NCBI RefSeq assembly: GCF_011040385.1
Contig: NZ_JAAIKB010000004.1
Location: 62,001-126,000, forward strand
Source: Falsiroseomonas algicola
Lineage (GTDB): Bacteria > Pseudomonadota > Alphaproteobacteria > Acetobacterales > Acetobacteraceae
Direction: 5' to 3'
DNA length: 64,000 nucleotides
The position numbers and the translations under genes were made by a program. Shown piece after piece: positions 35,844 to 48,726 of the stretch. The notes beneath the pieces were generated by a model. The model saw only the letters and a program-made list of their open reading frames with translations. It searched no databases and was not told the DNA's origin. Position 1 is the first letter of the stretch. Each line of letters starts with the position of its first letter.

Positions 35844-37997
35844 ATGAAGCAGGCGCTGGCTGGCATCGACTTCGCGCCCGTCATCCCGCTGTGGCTGCTG
35901 GCCGCGCTCGCGGCGCTGGCGCTGGTGGCGCTGCTGCCGGGGCTGCTGCGGGTGGTGCGGAACAGCGCGGGCGCGGCATCCTGGGCACCGGCGCCCGGCA
36001 TCTGGCTCCGCGCGCTGGCCTTCGCAGCCCTGGTGCTGGCGCTGGCCAATCCGCGGCTGGTGGAGGAGACCCGGGAGACGCGCCCCGACATCGCGCTGCT
36101 GGTCGTGGACCGCAGCGACAGTGCCGTGCTGGGGCCGCGGGAGGCGCAGATCACCGCGGCGCGGGAGCAGATCGAGGCGCGCGCGCGCCGCCTCCCCGAA
36201 CTCGAACTTCGCACCGTGGAGGTGCCGGAGGGCGGCAACCAGGGCACGCGGCTGTTCAGCGCCATGGAGCGCGCCCTGGCCGACATCCCGCGCGCGCGCC
36301 TCGCCGGCGTGGTGGCGCTGACGGATGGCCAGGTGCATGACGTGCCCGCCGCCCCCGCCCTCGACGCGCCCTTCCATCTGCTGCTGCCCGGAAGGCCCGG
36401 GGAGGTGGACCGCCGCATCCGCGTGGTGGAGGCGCCGGGCTTCGGCATCGTCGGCCGGCCGGTCGAGCTGCGGGTCGTCGTGGAGGACCAGGGCGCCCCG
36501 CCCGGCGGCGCCGCGCGGCTGACGATCCGGCGGGACGGCCAGCCGCCCCGCGTCGAATCCGTCCCCGTCGGGCGGGAACACCGCATCGCCGTGCCGATCG
36601 AGCGCGGCGGGCCGACGGTGGTCGAGATCACCGCCGAGACCCGCCCCGGCGAGGTGAGCGAGATCAACAACCGCGCCGTCGTCTCCATCAATGGCGTGCG
36701 GGACCGGCTGCGGGTGCTGCTGGTGTCAGGCGAGCCGCATGCGGGGCAGCGCACCTGGCGGCGGCTGCTGAAGGCCGATCCGAACGTGGACCTCGTCCAC
36801 TTCACGATTCTCCGCCCGCCGGAGAAGGACGACCTGACGCCCCTGCATGAGCTGGCGCTGATCGCCTTCCCGGTGCGGGAGTTGTTCCAGGTCAAGCTCC
36901 GCGAATTCGACCTGATCGTCTTCGACCGCTTCGCCAATCGCGGCCTGCTGCCGCCGGTCTATCTCCGCAACATCGCGGATTACGTCCGCGGCGGCGGCGC
37001 GCTGCTGATGTCGGTGGGGCCGGAATTCGCGGGGCCGACGAGCCTCGCCTCCACCCCGCTCGGCCAGATCCTGCCGGCGCGCCCGCCGACCGGCGCCGGC
37101 GCCGCCCAGGCCGCGCTGCTCGAACAGCCCTTCCGGCCGATGGTGACGGAGACCGGCGCCCGGCATCCGGTGACGGAGGGCCTGCCCGGCGCCAATGTCC
37201 TGGGCCCCGCCTTGGCGGATGCCACCTGGGGCCGCTGGTACCGCGCCATGCGGGCCGATGCGCGCGCCGGCAGCACCGTGATGGAAGGCCCGAACGGCAC
37301 GCCGCTGATGGTGCTGGACCGCGTCGGCGAGGGGCGCGTCGCCCTGATGCTGTCGGACCACATCTGGCTCTGGTCCCGCGGCCATGATGGCGGCGGGCCG
37401 CAGCAGGAACTGCTGCGCCGCATCGCCCATTGGACGATGAAGGAGCCGGAGCTGGAGGAGGAGGACCTGACGGCGCGGATCGACCAGGGCCACCTGACGA
37501 TCGTCCGCCGCAGCCTCGAAGCCGGCCCGCCACCCGAGATCACCATCACCGCCCCCGATGGCACCGTCACCCGCCAGCAGGCGGAGGCGCGCGGGGGTGG
37601 CCGTGCCGTGGTGGAGATGCCCGCCGTGCAGGCCGGCGTCTGGCAGGCCGCCGATGGCCGCCGCACCGCCTTCGCGGCCGCCGAGGCGCCGAACCCGATG
37701 GAGATCGCCGATCTCCGTGCGGAGGAGGCACGGCTGCGCCCCCTGGCGGAGGCGACGGGCGGCGCGGTGCGCTGGCTCGGCGCCGATGCCGTGCCGCTGG
37801 TGCCCGAACTCCGCCGCGTGGCGCTGGGGCGGGACCAGCATGGCGGCGCCAGCCCCGGCCCGGGCTGGATCGGGCTGCGCCGCAACGCCGACCACACCGT
37901 GACGGGCATCACCGCCCTGCCCCTGCTGCCACCCTGGCTGGCCTTGCCGCTGGTGCTGGGCCTGGCGCTGGTGGCCTGGCGGCGAGAGGGGCGGTGA
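35844..37997 (+). CDS. Membrane protein with VWA and glutamine-amidotransferase-like domains
   Basis: The 717-residue protein has two N-terminal helices (about 13-35 and 52-70), then a VWA-like domain (DIALLVVDRSDSAVLGPREA, VVALTDGQVHD) and a CARDB-like beta domain. A GATase1-like region follows (VRDRLRVLLVSGEPHAGQRT, FDLIVFDRFANRGLLPPVYL, YVRGGGALLMSVGPEFAGPT). A C-terminal helix (about 690-712) ends WRREGR. The DRSDS motif is close to the MIDAS DxSxS. It is the usual last large member of MoxR/DUF58/BatA clusters in alphaproteobacteria. The true enzymatic function, if any, is unknown. Confidence 0.82.
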   Translation: MKQALAGIDFAPVIPLWLLAALAALALVALLPGLLRVVRNSAGAASWAPAPGIWLRALAFAALVLALANPRLVEETRETRPDIALLVVDRSDSAVLGPREAQITAAREQIEARARRLPELELRTVEVPEGGNQGTRLFSAMERALADIPRARLAGVVALTDGQVHDVPAAPALDAPFHLLLPGRPGEVDRRIRVVEAPGFGIVGRPVELRVVVEDQGAPPGGAARLTIRRDGQPPRVESVPVGREHRIAVPIERGGPTVVEITAETRPGEVSEINNRAVVSINGVRDRLRVLLVSGEPHAGQRTWRRLLKADPNVDLVHFTILRPPEKDDLTPLHELALIAFPVRELFQVKLREFDLIVFDRFANRGLLPPVYLRNIADYVRGGGALLMSVGPEFAGPTSLASTPLGQILPARPPTGAGAAQAALLEQPFRPMVTETGARHPVTEGLPGANVLGPALADATWGRWYRAMRADARAGSTVMEGPNGTPLMVLDRVGEGRVALMLSDHIWLWSRGHDGGGPQQELLRRIAHWTMKEPELEEEDLTARIDQGHLTIVRRSLEAGPPPEITITAPDGTVTRQQAEARGGGRAVVEMPAVQAGVWQAADGRRTAFAAAEAPNPMEIADLRAEEARLRPLAEATGGAVRWLGADAVPLVPELRRVALGRDQHGGASPGPGWIGLRRNADHTVTGITALPLLPPWLALPLVLGLALVAWRREGR

Positions 37998-38028
37998 CGT
38001 TCCGGGGGCGACGCCCTACATCCCGGGC

Positions 38029-38385
38029 ATGACCCGGACCGCCGCCCTCGGAGCCCTTCTCCTGCTCGGTGCCTGCGCGCAGGGGCCGACGCTGCAACAG
38101 CGCCTCTCGGTCTTCATGGGCCAGGGGGAGGCCGACCTGGTGGCGGCGCTCGGCGTGCCGACCCGGACCCATGAGGCGGAGGGTCGGCGCTTCCTGCAAT
38201 TCGAGCAGCGCCGCACCCAGGCCGTCGCGGCGCCACCGCCAGTGCCCTACTACGGCCGCTTCGGGCCCCGCTACGGCTACTGGCCGCAGCCGCCTGGCTA
38301 TGTCGTGGTGGGCTGCGACATCACCTTCGAATTGCAGGATGGGCGGGTGCAGGGCTTTTCGACGCGGGGCGAGGGCTGCCGGTGA
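38029..38385 (+). CDS. Small lipoprotein of unknown function
   Basis: The 118-residue protein starts MTRTAALGALLLLGACAQGP, so it has a lipobox LLGAC with Cys16. LSVFMGQGEADLVAALGVPT and RRFLQFEQRR resemble the SmpA/OmlA-like pattern in which a GxxExxLxxxLGxP segment is followed by a beta strand. A Tyr/Pro-rich loop (PYYGRFGPRYGYWPQPPGY) and VGCDITFELQDGRVQGFSTR end the protein. It probably sits in the outer membrane facing the periplasm. It follows the MoxR operon by 31 bp and may be transcribed with it. Confidence 0.7.
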   Translation: MTRTAALGALLLLGACAQGPTLQQRLSVFMGQGEADLVAALGVPTRTHEAEGRRFLQFEQRRTQAVAAPPPVPYYGRFGPRYGYWPQPPGYVVVGCDITFELQDGRVQGFSTRGEGCR

Positions 38386-38429
38386 CCGGACCCTTCCTCG
38401 CGCGGCGGTAAATGCGTAGGTTGCCCGCC

Positions 38430-39074
38430 ATGCGACGCATCCCCCGCCTGCCCGCCCTGCTGATCCCCGCCGCCCTGCTCGCCGGCCTCCCGGCAGGGGC
38501 GCAGGAAATGCCGCGCGCGCCGCAGCGGGCGCCGCAGACCCAGGCGCCCGCGCCTGCCCTGCCAGGCCTGGCGGCACGGCGCCCGGTGGCGCCGATCCCG
38601 GGCGATCCGTCGGTCAGCCTCTCGCCGAACGCGGCCTTGTTCGACGCCGTCGCGCGCGGCGACATCGCCGCGGCACGCGATGCCGTGGCACGCGGGGCCG
38701 ATGTGGAAGCGCGCAACGCGCTCGGCCTGACGGCGCTGGATACGGCGGTGGACCAGGGGCGGAACGACATCGCCTTCTACCTGCTCTCGGCGCGCGACGT
38801 CTCCCGCGGCAGCAGCCCCGCACCGGCACCCGCCGCGGGCCGTGCCAGCGCCGCCCCACCGGCGCCGCCGCGCCCCGTCCGTCCCACCGCGCCGCTCAAC
38901 ACGCCCCCGGCCGCCGCGGCGGCGGTGGCGCAGCCGCGCTCCGCCACGCTCTGGGCCGGCAATGGTGGGGCGCCACAGCCCGAGATCGGCTTCCTCGGCT
39001 TCGATGCCGGCCGTCCCGCCGGCGCCGTGCCGCCGGCCGAGGCCACCCCCGCTCGCCGCACCCCACGGCGCTGA
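38430..39074 (+). CDS. Exported ankyrin-repeat-like protein
   Basis: The 214-residue product has a signal peptide (MRRIPRLPALLIPAALLAGL, ending AGAQE) and a Pro/Ala-rich stretch. Two ankyrin-type units follow (NAALFDAVARGDIAAARDAV, ARGADVEARNALGLTALDTA, VDQGRNDIAFYLLSARD), and then a long Pro/Ala tail. One or two ankyrin units is a short array, so the fold is likely but small. An ATG at 38412 would add six residues. Partners are unknown. The periplasmic location is inferred from the signal peptide. Confidence 0.68.
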   Translation: MRRIPRLPALLIPAALLAGLPAGAQEMPRAPQRAPQTQAPAPALPGLAARRPVAPIPGDPSVSLSPNAALFDAVARGDIAAARDAVARGADVEARNALGLTALDTAVDQGRNDIAFYLLSARDVSRGSSPAPAPAAGRASAAPPAPPRPVRPTAPLNTPPAAAAAVAQPRSATLWAGNGGAPQPEIGFLGFDAGRPAGAVPPAEATPARRTPRR

Positions 39075-39109
39075 CGCCAGCCGCTCATACCGCCGCGCAC
39101 ATGTCGTGA

Positions 39110-39225
39110 CCTGCGGCCGACACTGTCAGCCGAGGCCGCGAATGCGGCCCGCCGCTTATGCGGCGAAGCCAAGCGGCCGGATGGCCGCGCCGGCGTTCGA
39201 GGGCGGAAATGCGTCAGCATTTCTG
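39110..39225. repeat. Dispersed hairpin element, family B (copy 3)
   Basis: Between convergent genes lie CGCGAATGCGGCCCGCCGC, TATGCGGCGAAGCCAAG, GGCC-GGAT-GGCC and AAATGC-GTCA-GCATTT. The TATGCGGCGAAGCCAAG core is identical in the copy at 63793-63905, while the hairpin stems next to it differ. Confidence 0.7.
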
Positions 39226-39235
39226 CAAATCGAGA

Positions 39236-41410
39236 TCAATCGTTCCCGGCTGACGGAACCCCGCGGCGGAGTTCCGCCGCCTCGCCGCCGCGCGGCACCG
39301 CACGCCCCTCGGCATCGCTGGTCCTGCCGCGCAGCGCGTCGATCAGGCCGAGCAGCCGCCGCGTCTCGAAGGGCTTGCGCAGCACGGCATCGAAGCCGGC
39401 ATTCCGGCAGGCCGGCTCGACCTCCTCCGGCTGTTCGGCGGTCAGCGCGATCAGCGGCACACGCCCCTGTTCGCCCGGCAGGGTGCGCAGCGCGGCCGCC
39501 ACGCCGAAGCCATCGAGCCCCGGCATGTGCAGGTCCAGCACCGCCAGGTCGAAGGCGGCACCGTGCAGGGCGGCGAGCGCGCGCGGGCCGTCCTCCGCGG
39601 CCGTCACCACATGGCCGGCGCGTTCCAGCACTGCCGTCAGCAGCAGGCGGCTCGCGGCCACGTCCTCCGCCACCAGGATGCGCAGCGCGGCACCGGGGCG
39701 CGTCGAGGCCAGCGGCGCGGCGCCCGGGCGGAAGGGCACCCAGAAGGTGAAGCGGCTGCCCTGGCCCTGCCGGCTCTCGGCGCCGATCGCGCCGCCCATC
39801 GCCTCCACCAGGCGGCGGCAGATGGCGAGGCCGAGCCCGCTTCCGCCGAAGCGTCGCGCGGTGGTGGCGGCTTCCTGGCGGAAACGGTCGAAGATGCGGG
39901 GCAGGGCTTCGGGCGCGATGCCGATGCCGGTGTCGATGACGGAGACCTCGATCCGCTCCGGCCGCGCCGTGAGACGGGCGGAGATGACGATCTCCCCCTT
40001 CTCCGTGAACTTGATGGCGTTGCTGATCAGGTTGGTCGCGACCTGGCGCAGCCGCATCGGGTCGCCCCGCATCCAGCGCGGCAGGCCGGGATCGATGGCG
40101 ACGCGGAGCCCCAGCCCCTTCTGCTGGGCGACGCTGCGCATCAGCCCCGCGCAATCCTCCAGCAGCTGCGCGATCTCGATATCCGCGTCCTCGAGCTCGA
40201 CGGCGCCCTCATCCAGCCGGGCGAAATCCAGCACGTCGCCGATCAGCGCCAGCAGCGCCTGGCCGGCGCGGCGCTGCTGTTCCACCCAGGCGCGCGCGGT
40301 GGCCGGCAGATCCGCCTTGGCCAGCAGGTCGGTATAGCCAAGCAGCCCGGTCAGCGGCGCGCGCAGCTCATGGCTCACGGTGGCCAGCATATCGGTGCGT
40401 CGGCGGTCATGCTCCGCGGCACGGGCCAGGGCCTCCGCCTGGTTGCGATGGCGAAGCGCTTCCTGGCCCCGGTGGCGGGAGGCGATGCGGGCGGCGACAC
40501 CGATCCCGGCGATCACGGCAGCGGCGCCGGCGGCCAGCACCAGCCAGCCCACCGCCCTCGTGGCGAAATCGTCGGGCGTGGCGGCCATCACCAGGGTCCA
40601 GCGCGAATCGCCGACCGGCAGGGCATAGGCGGTCAGGCTCCGCAGCTCAGCCAACTGGCGGGGTTGCTCCAGCGCCGGGCGGAGATCCTCCGGCGCCGCG
40701 GCGCCGGCCGCCGCGCGGGCGATCAGGCGGCCCTCCGCATCCATCAGCAGCGCCGACCAGCCGCGCGGCAGGGGCGCGCGATCCAGCACGCGGGCGTAGG
40801 TGGAGGCCTCCAGCGCTGCCATCAGGGAGTAGCGCACCGCGCCATCCACCCGCACCGGGACGCGCAGCGCCACGAAGCCTTCGACCAGGCCACTCGGCAT
40901 GGCCCGACCGCTGCGCAGCACGGCGGCGACCGAGGTCGGGTCCCGCACGGGCGGCAGTGCCGCTTCCGCGGGATAGCGCAGGTTCAACAGCTGCCTTTCG
41001 CCATCCGTCAGCTCGATCGTGAACCAGGTGGCATCGCGCGCCATGACGCGCTGCGCCTCCGCCCTGAAGGCGGCCATGTCGCCGGCCGCGAGCCGGGGGG
41101 AGCCTGCCAGCGCCTCCAGCACCCGGATGCCGCCGCGGAGTTCCGATTCGACGGAAGCGGCCAGGGCGGTGGCGGCGCGCTGCAGATCCGCCCGCCGGTC
41201 CGCGCTCCGCTCTGCCTGCAAGGCGATCAGCAGCATCAGGCCGAAGCCCGCGAGCGGGAGAAGCGCCAGAAAAGGCGCCAGGACCGTCAGCCGCGCCAGG
41301 AATTGACGGGAGAAGCGGGATCCTCCGGCATTGCCGGCACCGGAGGGCGTAGCGGCATCTGACACGCGGGACGGGCACCTTCGGCTAAGGGCTGGTGGCT
41401 GGGGCTCCAT
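39236..41410 (-). CDS. Hybrid sensor histidine kinase / response regulator
   Basis: The product has 724 residues from the second ATG (an ATG at 41425 adds five). One helix lies at about residues 40-64 and a second near 285-305, enclosing a periplasmic sensor region with a dCache/PAS-like pattern (TWFTIELTDGERQLLNLRYP). The HisKA box is ATVSHELRAPLTG; the phosphorylated His codon is at 40370-40372. HATPase motifs follow (NLISNAIKFTEKG, DTGIGI, GGSGLGLAICRRLVEAMGG). A C-terminal receiver has LDLHMPGLDGF with the Asp codon at 39533-39535, and KPF near the end. No partner regulator is adjacent. The signal sensed is unknown. Confidence 0.93.
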   Translation of the reverse strand: MEPQPPALSRRCPSRVSDAATPSGAGNAGGSRFSRQFLARLTVLAPFLALLPLAGFGLMLLIALQAERSADRRADLQRAATALAASVESELRGGIRVLEALAGSPRLAAGDMAAFRAEAQRVMARDATWFTIELTDGERQLLNLRYPAEAALPPVRDPTSVAAVLRSGRAMPSGLVEGFVALRVPVRVDGAVRYSLMAALEASTYARVLDRAPLPRGWSALLMDAEGRLIARAAAGAAAPEDLRPALEQPRQLAELRSLTAYALPVGDSRWTLVMAATPDDFATRAVGWLVLAAGAAAVIAGIGVAARIASRHRGQEALRHRNQAEALARAAEHDRRRTDMLATVSHELRAPLTGLLGYTDLLAKADLPATARAWVEQQRRAGQALLALIGDVLDFARLDEGAVELEDADIEIAQLLEDCAGLMRSVAQQKGLGLRVAIDPGLPRWMRGDPMRLRQVATNLISNAIKFTEKGEIVISARLTARPERIEVSVIDTGIGIAPEALPRIFDRFRQEAATTARRFGGSGLGLAICRRLVEAMGGAIGAESRQGQGSRFTFWVPFRPGAAPLASTRPGAALRILVAEDVAASRLLLTAVLERAGHVVTAAEDGPRALAALHGAAFDLAVLDLHMPGLDGFGVAAALRTLPGEQGRVPLIALTAEQPEEVEPACRNAGFDAVLRKPFETRRLLGLIDALRGRTSDAEGRAVPRGGEAAELRRGVPSAGND

Positions 41411-41616
41411 CGGCGCCCCAGGCACCCCACCCTGCCGAAGAATATACCACCAAGCCGAGCGCCGTCACCCCAATGCGCTACTTGTGCGCGTAATTCGTAA
41501 ATGAAACGCAATTTTCCCGGCGCGACCAGCGATTGAAATAAAGTGTGTTGCGCAACTCGGCGGTCGGCAAGCCCCGCATCACATCGCCGTCACCCCTCCC
41601 GACGAGGCGGCCGCCT

Positions 41617-42591
41617 CTACTCCAGCCGGACTTCCGCGGCCCGGATCACGTCCCGCCATTTCGCCGGCTCCGCCGCCAGGAAACGGCCGAACTCGGCGGG
41701 GCTGTTGCCCACCGTCTCGAAGCCGAGCGTCGCGATCCGGCTGGCGACTTCCGGGCGCTTGAGCGCCGCGGCGAAGACGTCATGCAGCCGGGCGATGATG
41801 GCAGCGGGTGTGCCAGCGGGGGCCAGGAGGCCATACCACGCCTCCACGCTGATGGCGGGGCCGCCGGATTCTGCCATGGTTGGCACCTCCGGGAAGGCGC
41901 CGAAGCGGCGCGGTGTGGTCACGGCCAGCGCCTTCAGCGTGCCGGCGCGCACATGCTGGATGGATTGCGGGCTGTCGAAGAAGACGGCGGTGTCGCCGCG
42001 CATGACGGATTGGGTCGCATCGGGCGTCTGGCGATAGGTGACGTTGGTCATCTGGATGCCGGCGGCCCGCAGGAACATCTCGGTGGCCAGGTGCGGGACG
42101 GTGCCGTTGCCGGCCGTCGCGTAGTTCAGCGCGCCGGGGCGGCGCTTCGCCTCCGCCACCAGGTCGCCGATGCTGGCGAAGGGCAGGCGTGGGTTGGTGA
42201 CGACCAGCAGCGGCCCGGTGGTCAGCATGCTGACGGGGGCGAAGGCGGTGGCGGGATCATAGCCCAGGTCCCGGTATAGGAACTGGTTGATGACGAGCGG
42301 CGAGGAGGCGTTGAGCGCAAGGGTGTAGCCATCCGGCGCCGACTGGGCGACGGCGCGCGAGCCGAGGTTGCCGCCCGCGCCGGGGCGATTCTCGATCACC
42401 AGGGGCTGGCCGAGCGCCGCGCCGACGGGCTCGGCCAGCAGGCGTGCCACCACATCGGTGGGACCGCCGGCGCCAAAGGGGACGATGACGCGGATGGGGC
42501 GGTCGGGCCAGGTCGCCTGGGCGCGGGCAATGCCGGGCAGGGCGAGCAGGCCGAGGGCGGGCAGGTGGCGGCGGAGCATGGCGAGGCTCAT
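41617..42591 (-). CDS. Bug/TctC-type periplasmic binding protein (second of a tandem pair)
   Basis: The 324-residue protein has a signal peptide (LRRHLPALGLLALPGIARAQ) and the Bug strands RPIRVIVPFGAGGPTDVVAR, IENRPGAGGNLGSRAVAQSA and DGYTLALNASS. It overlaps the upstream paralogue by four bases (ATGA at 42588-42591), so both are made from one message. No tctA or tctB is nearby; the protein may use the TctAB unit at 19688-21683 or another one, or act in sensing. Its position after an acyl-CoA carboxylase suggests a carboxylate related to that pathway, which is inference. Confidence 0.9.
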   Translation of the reverse strand: MSLAMLRRHLPALGLLALPGIARAQATWPDRPIRVIVPFGAGGPTDVVARLLAEPVGAALGQPLVIENRPGAGGNLGSRAVAQSAPDGYTLALNASSPLVINQFLYRDLGYDPATAFAPVSMLTTGPLLVVTNPRLPFASIGDLVAEAKRRPGALNYATAGNGTVPHLATEMFLRAAGIQMTNVTYRQTPDATQSVMRGDTAVFFDSPQSIQHVRAGTLKALAVTTPRRFGAFPEVPTMAESGGPAISVEAWYGLLAPAGTPAAIIARLHDVFAAALKRPEVASRIATLGFETVGNSPAEFGRFLAAEPAKWRDVIRAAEVRLE

Positions 42592-43556
42592 TCCGGCTGG
42601 ATGCGGGCGGCGGCGACAAGGGCCTGGTTGCGCGGGATCTCGGCGGCGATGTAGCGGGCGAAGGCTTCGGCCGGTTCGGCCACCGGGGTCAGGCCGAGAT
42701 CGGCCATGCGGGCATTCACCGCCGGCTCCATCGCCGCCTGGTTCACCTGGGCATTGACCCGGGCAACCATCTCCGCGGGCAGGCCCTTCGGGCCCCAGAT
42801 GCCCGTCCAGCCATCCAGCACCAGGTCGGCGAAGCCGGCTTCCACCATAGTCGGCACATCCGGCAGCACGCGCTGCCGCTGGGCCGACAACACGCCATAG
42901 GCCCGCAGCCGCCCGTCCCGGATCAGCGGCATGGAGGGACCGAGCGGGGCGATGAAGAGGCTGACGGCGCCGGAGACGAGGTCGTTCATCGCGGGGCCCG
43001 TGCCGCGATAGCTGACGAAGGTCGTGGTGACGTTGAGCTTCTGCCAGATCGCCGCCGTGGCCAGCTGGCCGACCGAGCCCAGCGAGGAGCCGGCGAAGGA
43101 GAAGTCATCGGGCTTGGACCGGATGGCCGTGAGCAGCTGATCGAGGCTGCGCGGCGCCAGCCCCTGCCCACCCACGATGACATAGGGGATGGAGACGGTG
43201 CGCGCGATCGGCGTGAAATCCGCCTGCAGGTCGAAGGGCACGTTGCGCTGCACGAAGGGCAGCACGGTCAGCACCTCGTTCGAATAGAGCAGGGTCGCGC
43301 CATCGGCCGGGCTGCGGGCCACCGTCTCCGCCCCCACGGCACCATTGGCGCCGGAGCGGTTCTCGATCACCCAGTTCTGGCCCAGCAGCTCGGCGGCGCG
43401 TGGCGCGATGAGCCGGGCGGTCAGGTCCGTGGTGCCGCCCGGGGGATAGGGGACGACGATGCGGGTGCTGCGCGCGGGCTGCGCGGCGGCGACCCGCACG
43501 AAGGCAGGCGCGGCGAGCGCCGCCAGCGCGAGGCGGCGCGTGATGCGGATGGTCAT
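42588..43556 (-). CDS. Bug/TctC-type periplasmic binding protein (first of a tandem pair)
   Basis: The 322-residue protein has a signal peptide (ITRRLALAALAAPAFVRVAA) and the Bug pattern STRIVVPYPPGGTTDLTARL, VIENRSGANGAVGAETVARS, then DGATLLYSNEVLTVLPFVQR. It is clearly divergent from its downstream neighbour, so the pair is not a recent duplication. It lies 79 bp after the carboxylase alpha subunit gene on the same strand and is probably in the same operon. Ligand unknown. Confidence 0.9.
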   Translation of the reverse strand: MTIRITRRLALAALAAPAFVRVAAAQPARSTRIVVPYPPGGTTDLTARLIAPRAAELLGQNWVIENRSGANGAVGAETVARSPADGATLLYSNEVLTVLPFVQRNVPFDLQADFTPIARTVSIPYVIVGGQGLAPRSLDQLLTAIRSKPDDFSFAGSSLGSVGQLATAAIWQKLNVTTTFVSYRGTGPAMNDLVSGAVSLFIAPLGPSMPLIRDGRLRAYGVLSAQRQRVLPDVPTMVEAGFADLVLDGWTGIWGPKGLPAEMVARVNAQVNQAAMEPAVNARMADLGLTPVAEPAEAFARYIAAEIPRNQALVAAARIQPE

Positions 43557-43635
43557 GGTCGTTCCCCTTCCCGCCGCATTCAGGCCCCGGCGGAATTGCT
43601 TCGGTGCCTAAGCATCACGGGATGGGAGGCTCCGG

Positions 43636-47237
<3,602 letters not shown>

Positions 47238-47354
47238 GGCGGGCCCACCCGGCATCCCAAGCACCTTGCCACGCCCTGCCCCCCTTTGTTGCTTCGGAGG
47301 CTAGTGCCGCACGGCTTCCCGCACGGCGTCAATCCTGGGGGCGATAGACCCCAC

Positions 47355-47384
47355 AAAAGGAAAGGGGCGCCTTGCGGCGCCCCC
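47355..47384 (-). terminator. Rho-independent terminator of the OmpA-family gene
   Basis: On the reverse strand GGGGCGCC-GCAA-GGCGCCCC (47364-47383) is followed by TTTCCTTTT. It lies 34 bp after the stop codon at 47418. Confidence 0.85.
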
Positions 47385-47417
47385 AACCCGTAGCCGTTCC
47401 GGAAGGTCCGGCGCTGA

Positions 47418-48509
47418 TCAGCGCAGGACGATCTCGACGCGGCGGTTCTGCGGCTCGCGCACGCCGTCGGCCGTCGGGACGAGCGGGCGGCTCTCGCCGA
47501 AGGCCTGGATGGACATGGCGGAGCGGGCCACGCCACGGCGCTCGAGTTCCGCGGCCACGGCCTGGGCGCGGCGCTCGGACAGGCGCTGGTTGTACTGCGG
47601 CGTGCCGGAGCGGTCGGCGTGGCCGGAGACCTCGATCCGGGTCGTGCCGGTGCGGCTGTTGGTCGCGGCCTCGCCGATGATCTGGCGAGCGCGGTCCGTC
47701 AGGTCGGCGCGGTCGAAGTCGAAGAACACCAGGAAGGTGCGGGCCGGGCTCGGAACCACGGCCGGCGTCGGGGCGACGACCGGGGCCGGCGGCGGCGTCA
47801 CGCCGAAGGCGTAGCGCAGGCCGATGAGCAGGCTGTGGTTGTAGTTGTCCACATCCGTCGAGCCGCGGGTCGTGCCGGCGGCGCTGGCGCGGACGTCGAT
47901 GTTCGGCTGCAGGGTGCCCATGAAGCGGTATTCGGCGGTGATCGCCAGGCCCGGGGCCGCGGAGATCGGGAAGGCGGCGCCGACGATCGCCTGGTAGGCG
48001 AACTGGCCGTCCTCGCCGTCGATCGTCACGGACGCGCCGTTGGAAGCGCGGGCGCGGACGCTGTCATAGGCGTGCCACTGGTAGCCGGCACCGACGCCGA
48101 CATACGGCGTCAGGAAGGAGCCAGCGCCCAGGTCGAAGTCATAGAAGGCGTTCGCCATGATGCCGTAGGAACGGGCCTTGCCGTCGGCGCGCAGCGGGCG
48201 GGTGTTGAAGCCCGTGATGCTGTCGACCTCGTTCTCGCGGTAGCTGCCCTCGATCTCGGCGCGGACGCCGTTGCCGAAGCCGTAGCCGAGGCTGACGACG
48301 CCGACCCAGCCGTAGTTGAACTCGACCGTCGCGCTGCGGTCGGCGCGCGTCAGGCCGGTGGCCAGCGGGCCGGTGATGGAGACGTCGGACTCCTGCAGCA
48401 GGTTCACGCCAGCGCCAGCGCCGACATAGAGGCCGCTGATCGGCTGGGCCTGGGCCGCCAGCGGCAGGGCCAGGAAGGTCGCCGCCAGAAGGGCGTTGCG
48501 GATACGCAT
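47418..48509 (-). CDS. OmpA-family outer-membrane porin
   Basis: About 363 residues. A signal peptide (MRIRNALLAATFLALPLAAQ, then AQP) is followed by an eight-stranded barrel of about 200 residues (GLYVGAGAGVNLLQESD, GWVGVVSLGYGFGNGVRAEI, FLTPYVGVGAGYQWHAYDSV, SLLIGLRYAF). A Pro/Val linker comes next and then an OmpA-like peptidoglycan-binding domain (FLVFFDFDRADLTDRARQII, IEVSGHADRSGTPQYNQRLS, RRVEIVLR). It ties the outer membrane to the wall. Three ATG codons in a row follow AGGAGCG; the third (48509) has the best spacing. It is monocistronic, closed by the terminator at 47355-47384. Confidence 0.93.
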   Translation of the reverse strand: MRIRNALLAATFLALPLAAQAQPISGLYVGAGAGVNLLQESDVSITGPLATGLTRADRSATVEFNYGWVGVVSLGYGFGNGVRAEIEGSYRENEVDSITGFNTRPLRADGKARSYGIMANAFYDFDLGAGSFLTPYVGVGAGYQWHAYDSVRARASNGASVTIDGEDGQFAYQAIVGAAFPISAAPGLAITAEYRFMGTLQPNIDVRASAAGTTRGSTDVDNYNHSLLIGLRYAFGVTPPPAPVVAPTPAVVPSPARTFLVFFDFDRADLTDRARQIIGEAATNSRTGTTRIEVSGHADRSGTPQYNQRLSERRAQAVAAELERRGVARSAMSIQAFGESRPLVPTADGVREPQNRRVEIVLR

Positions 48510-48726
48510 CATCATCGCTCCTTTATCCCCGACTTCGCCGGGGGTCGGTCATTGCCGCTCACGCGGGTGCCGGATCGATCGCCTATCTAGACCGGCGATG
48601 CGCGCAAGGCGAGAGGGACATGCAACCATCCTCGCGGGTGGCGCGGCCATGTGGCGGGAATAACACACTCACAAAACCGCGATGCCACAGGGCGAGGCAG
48701 GAAACCGATTCGACCCTGGCCATCCC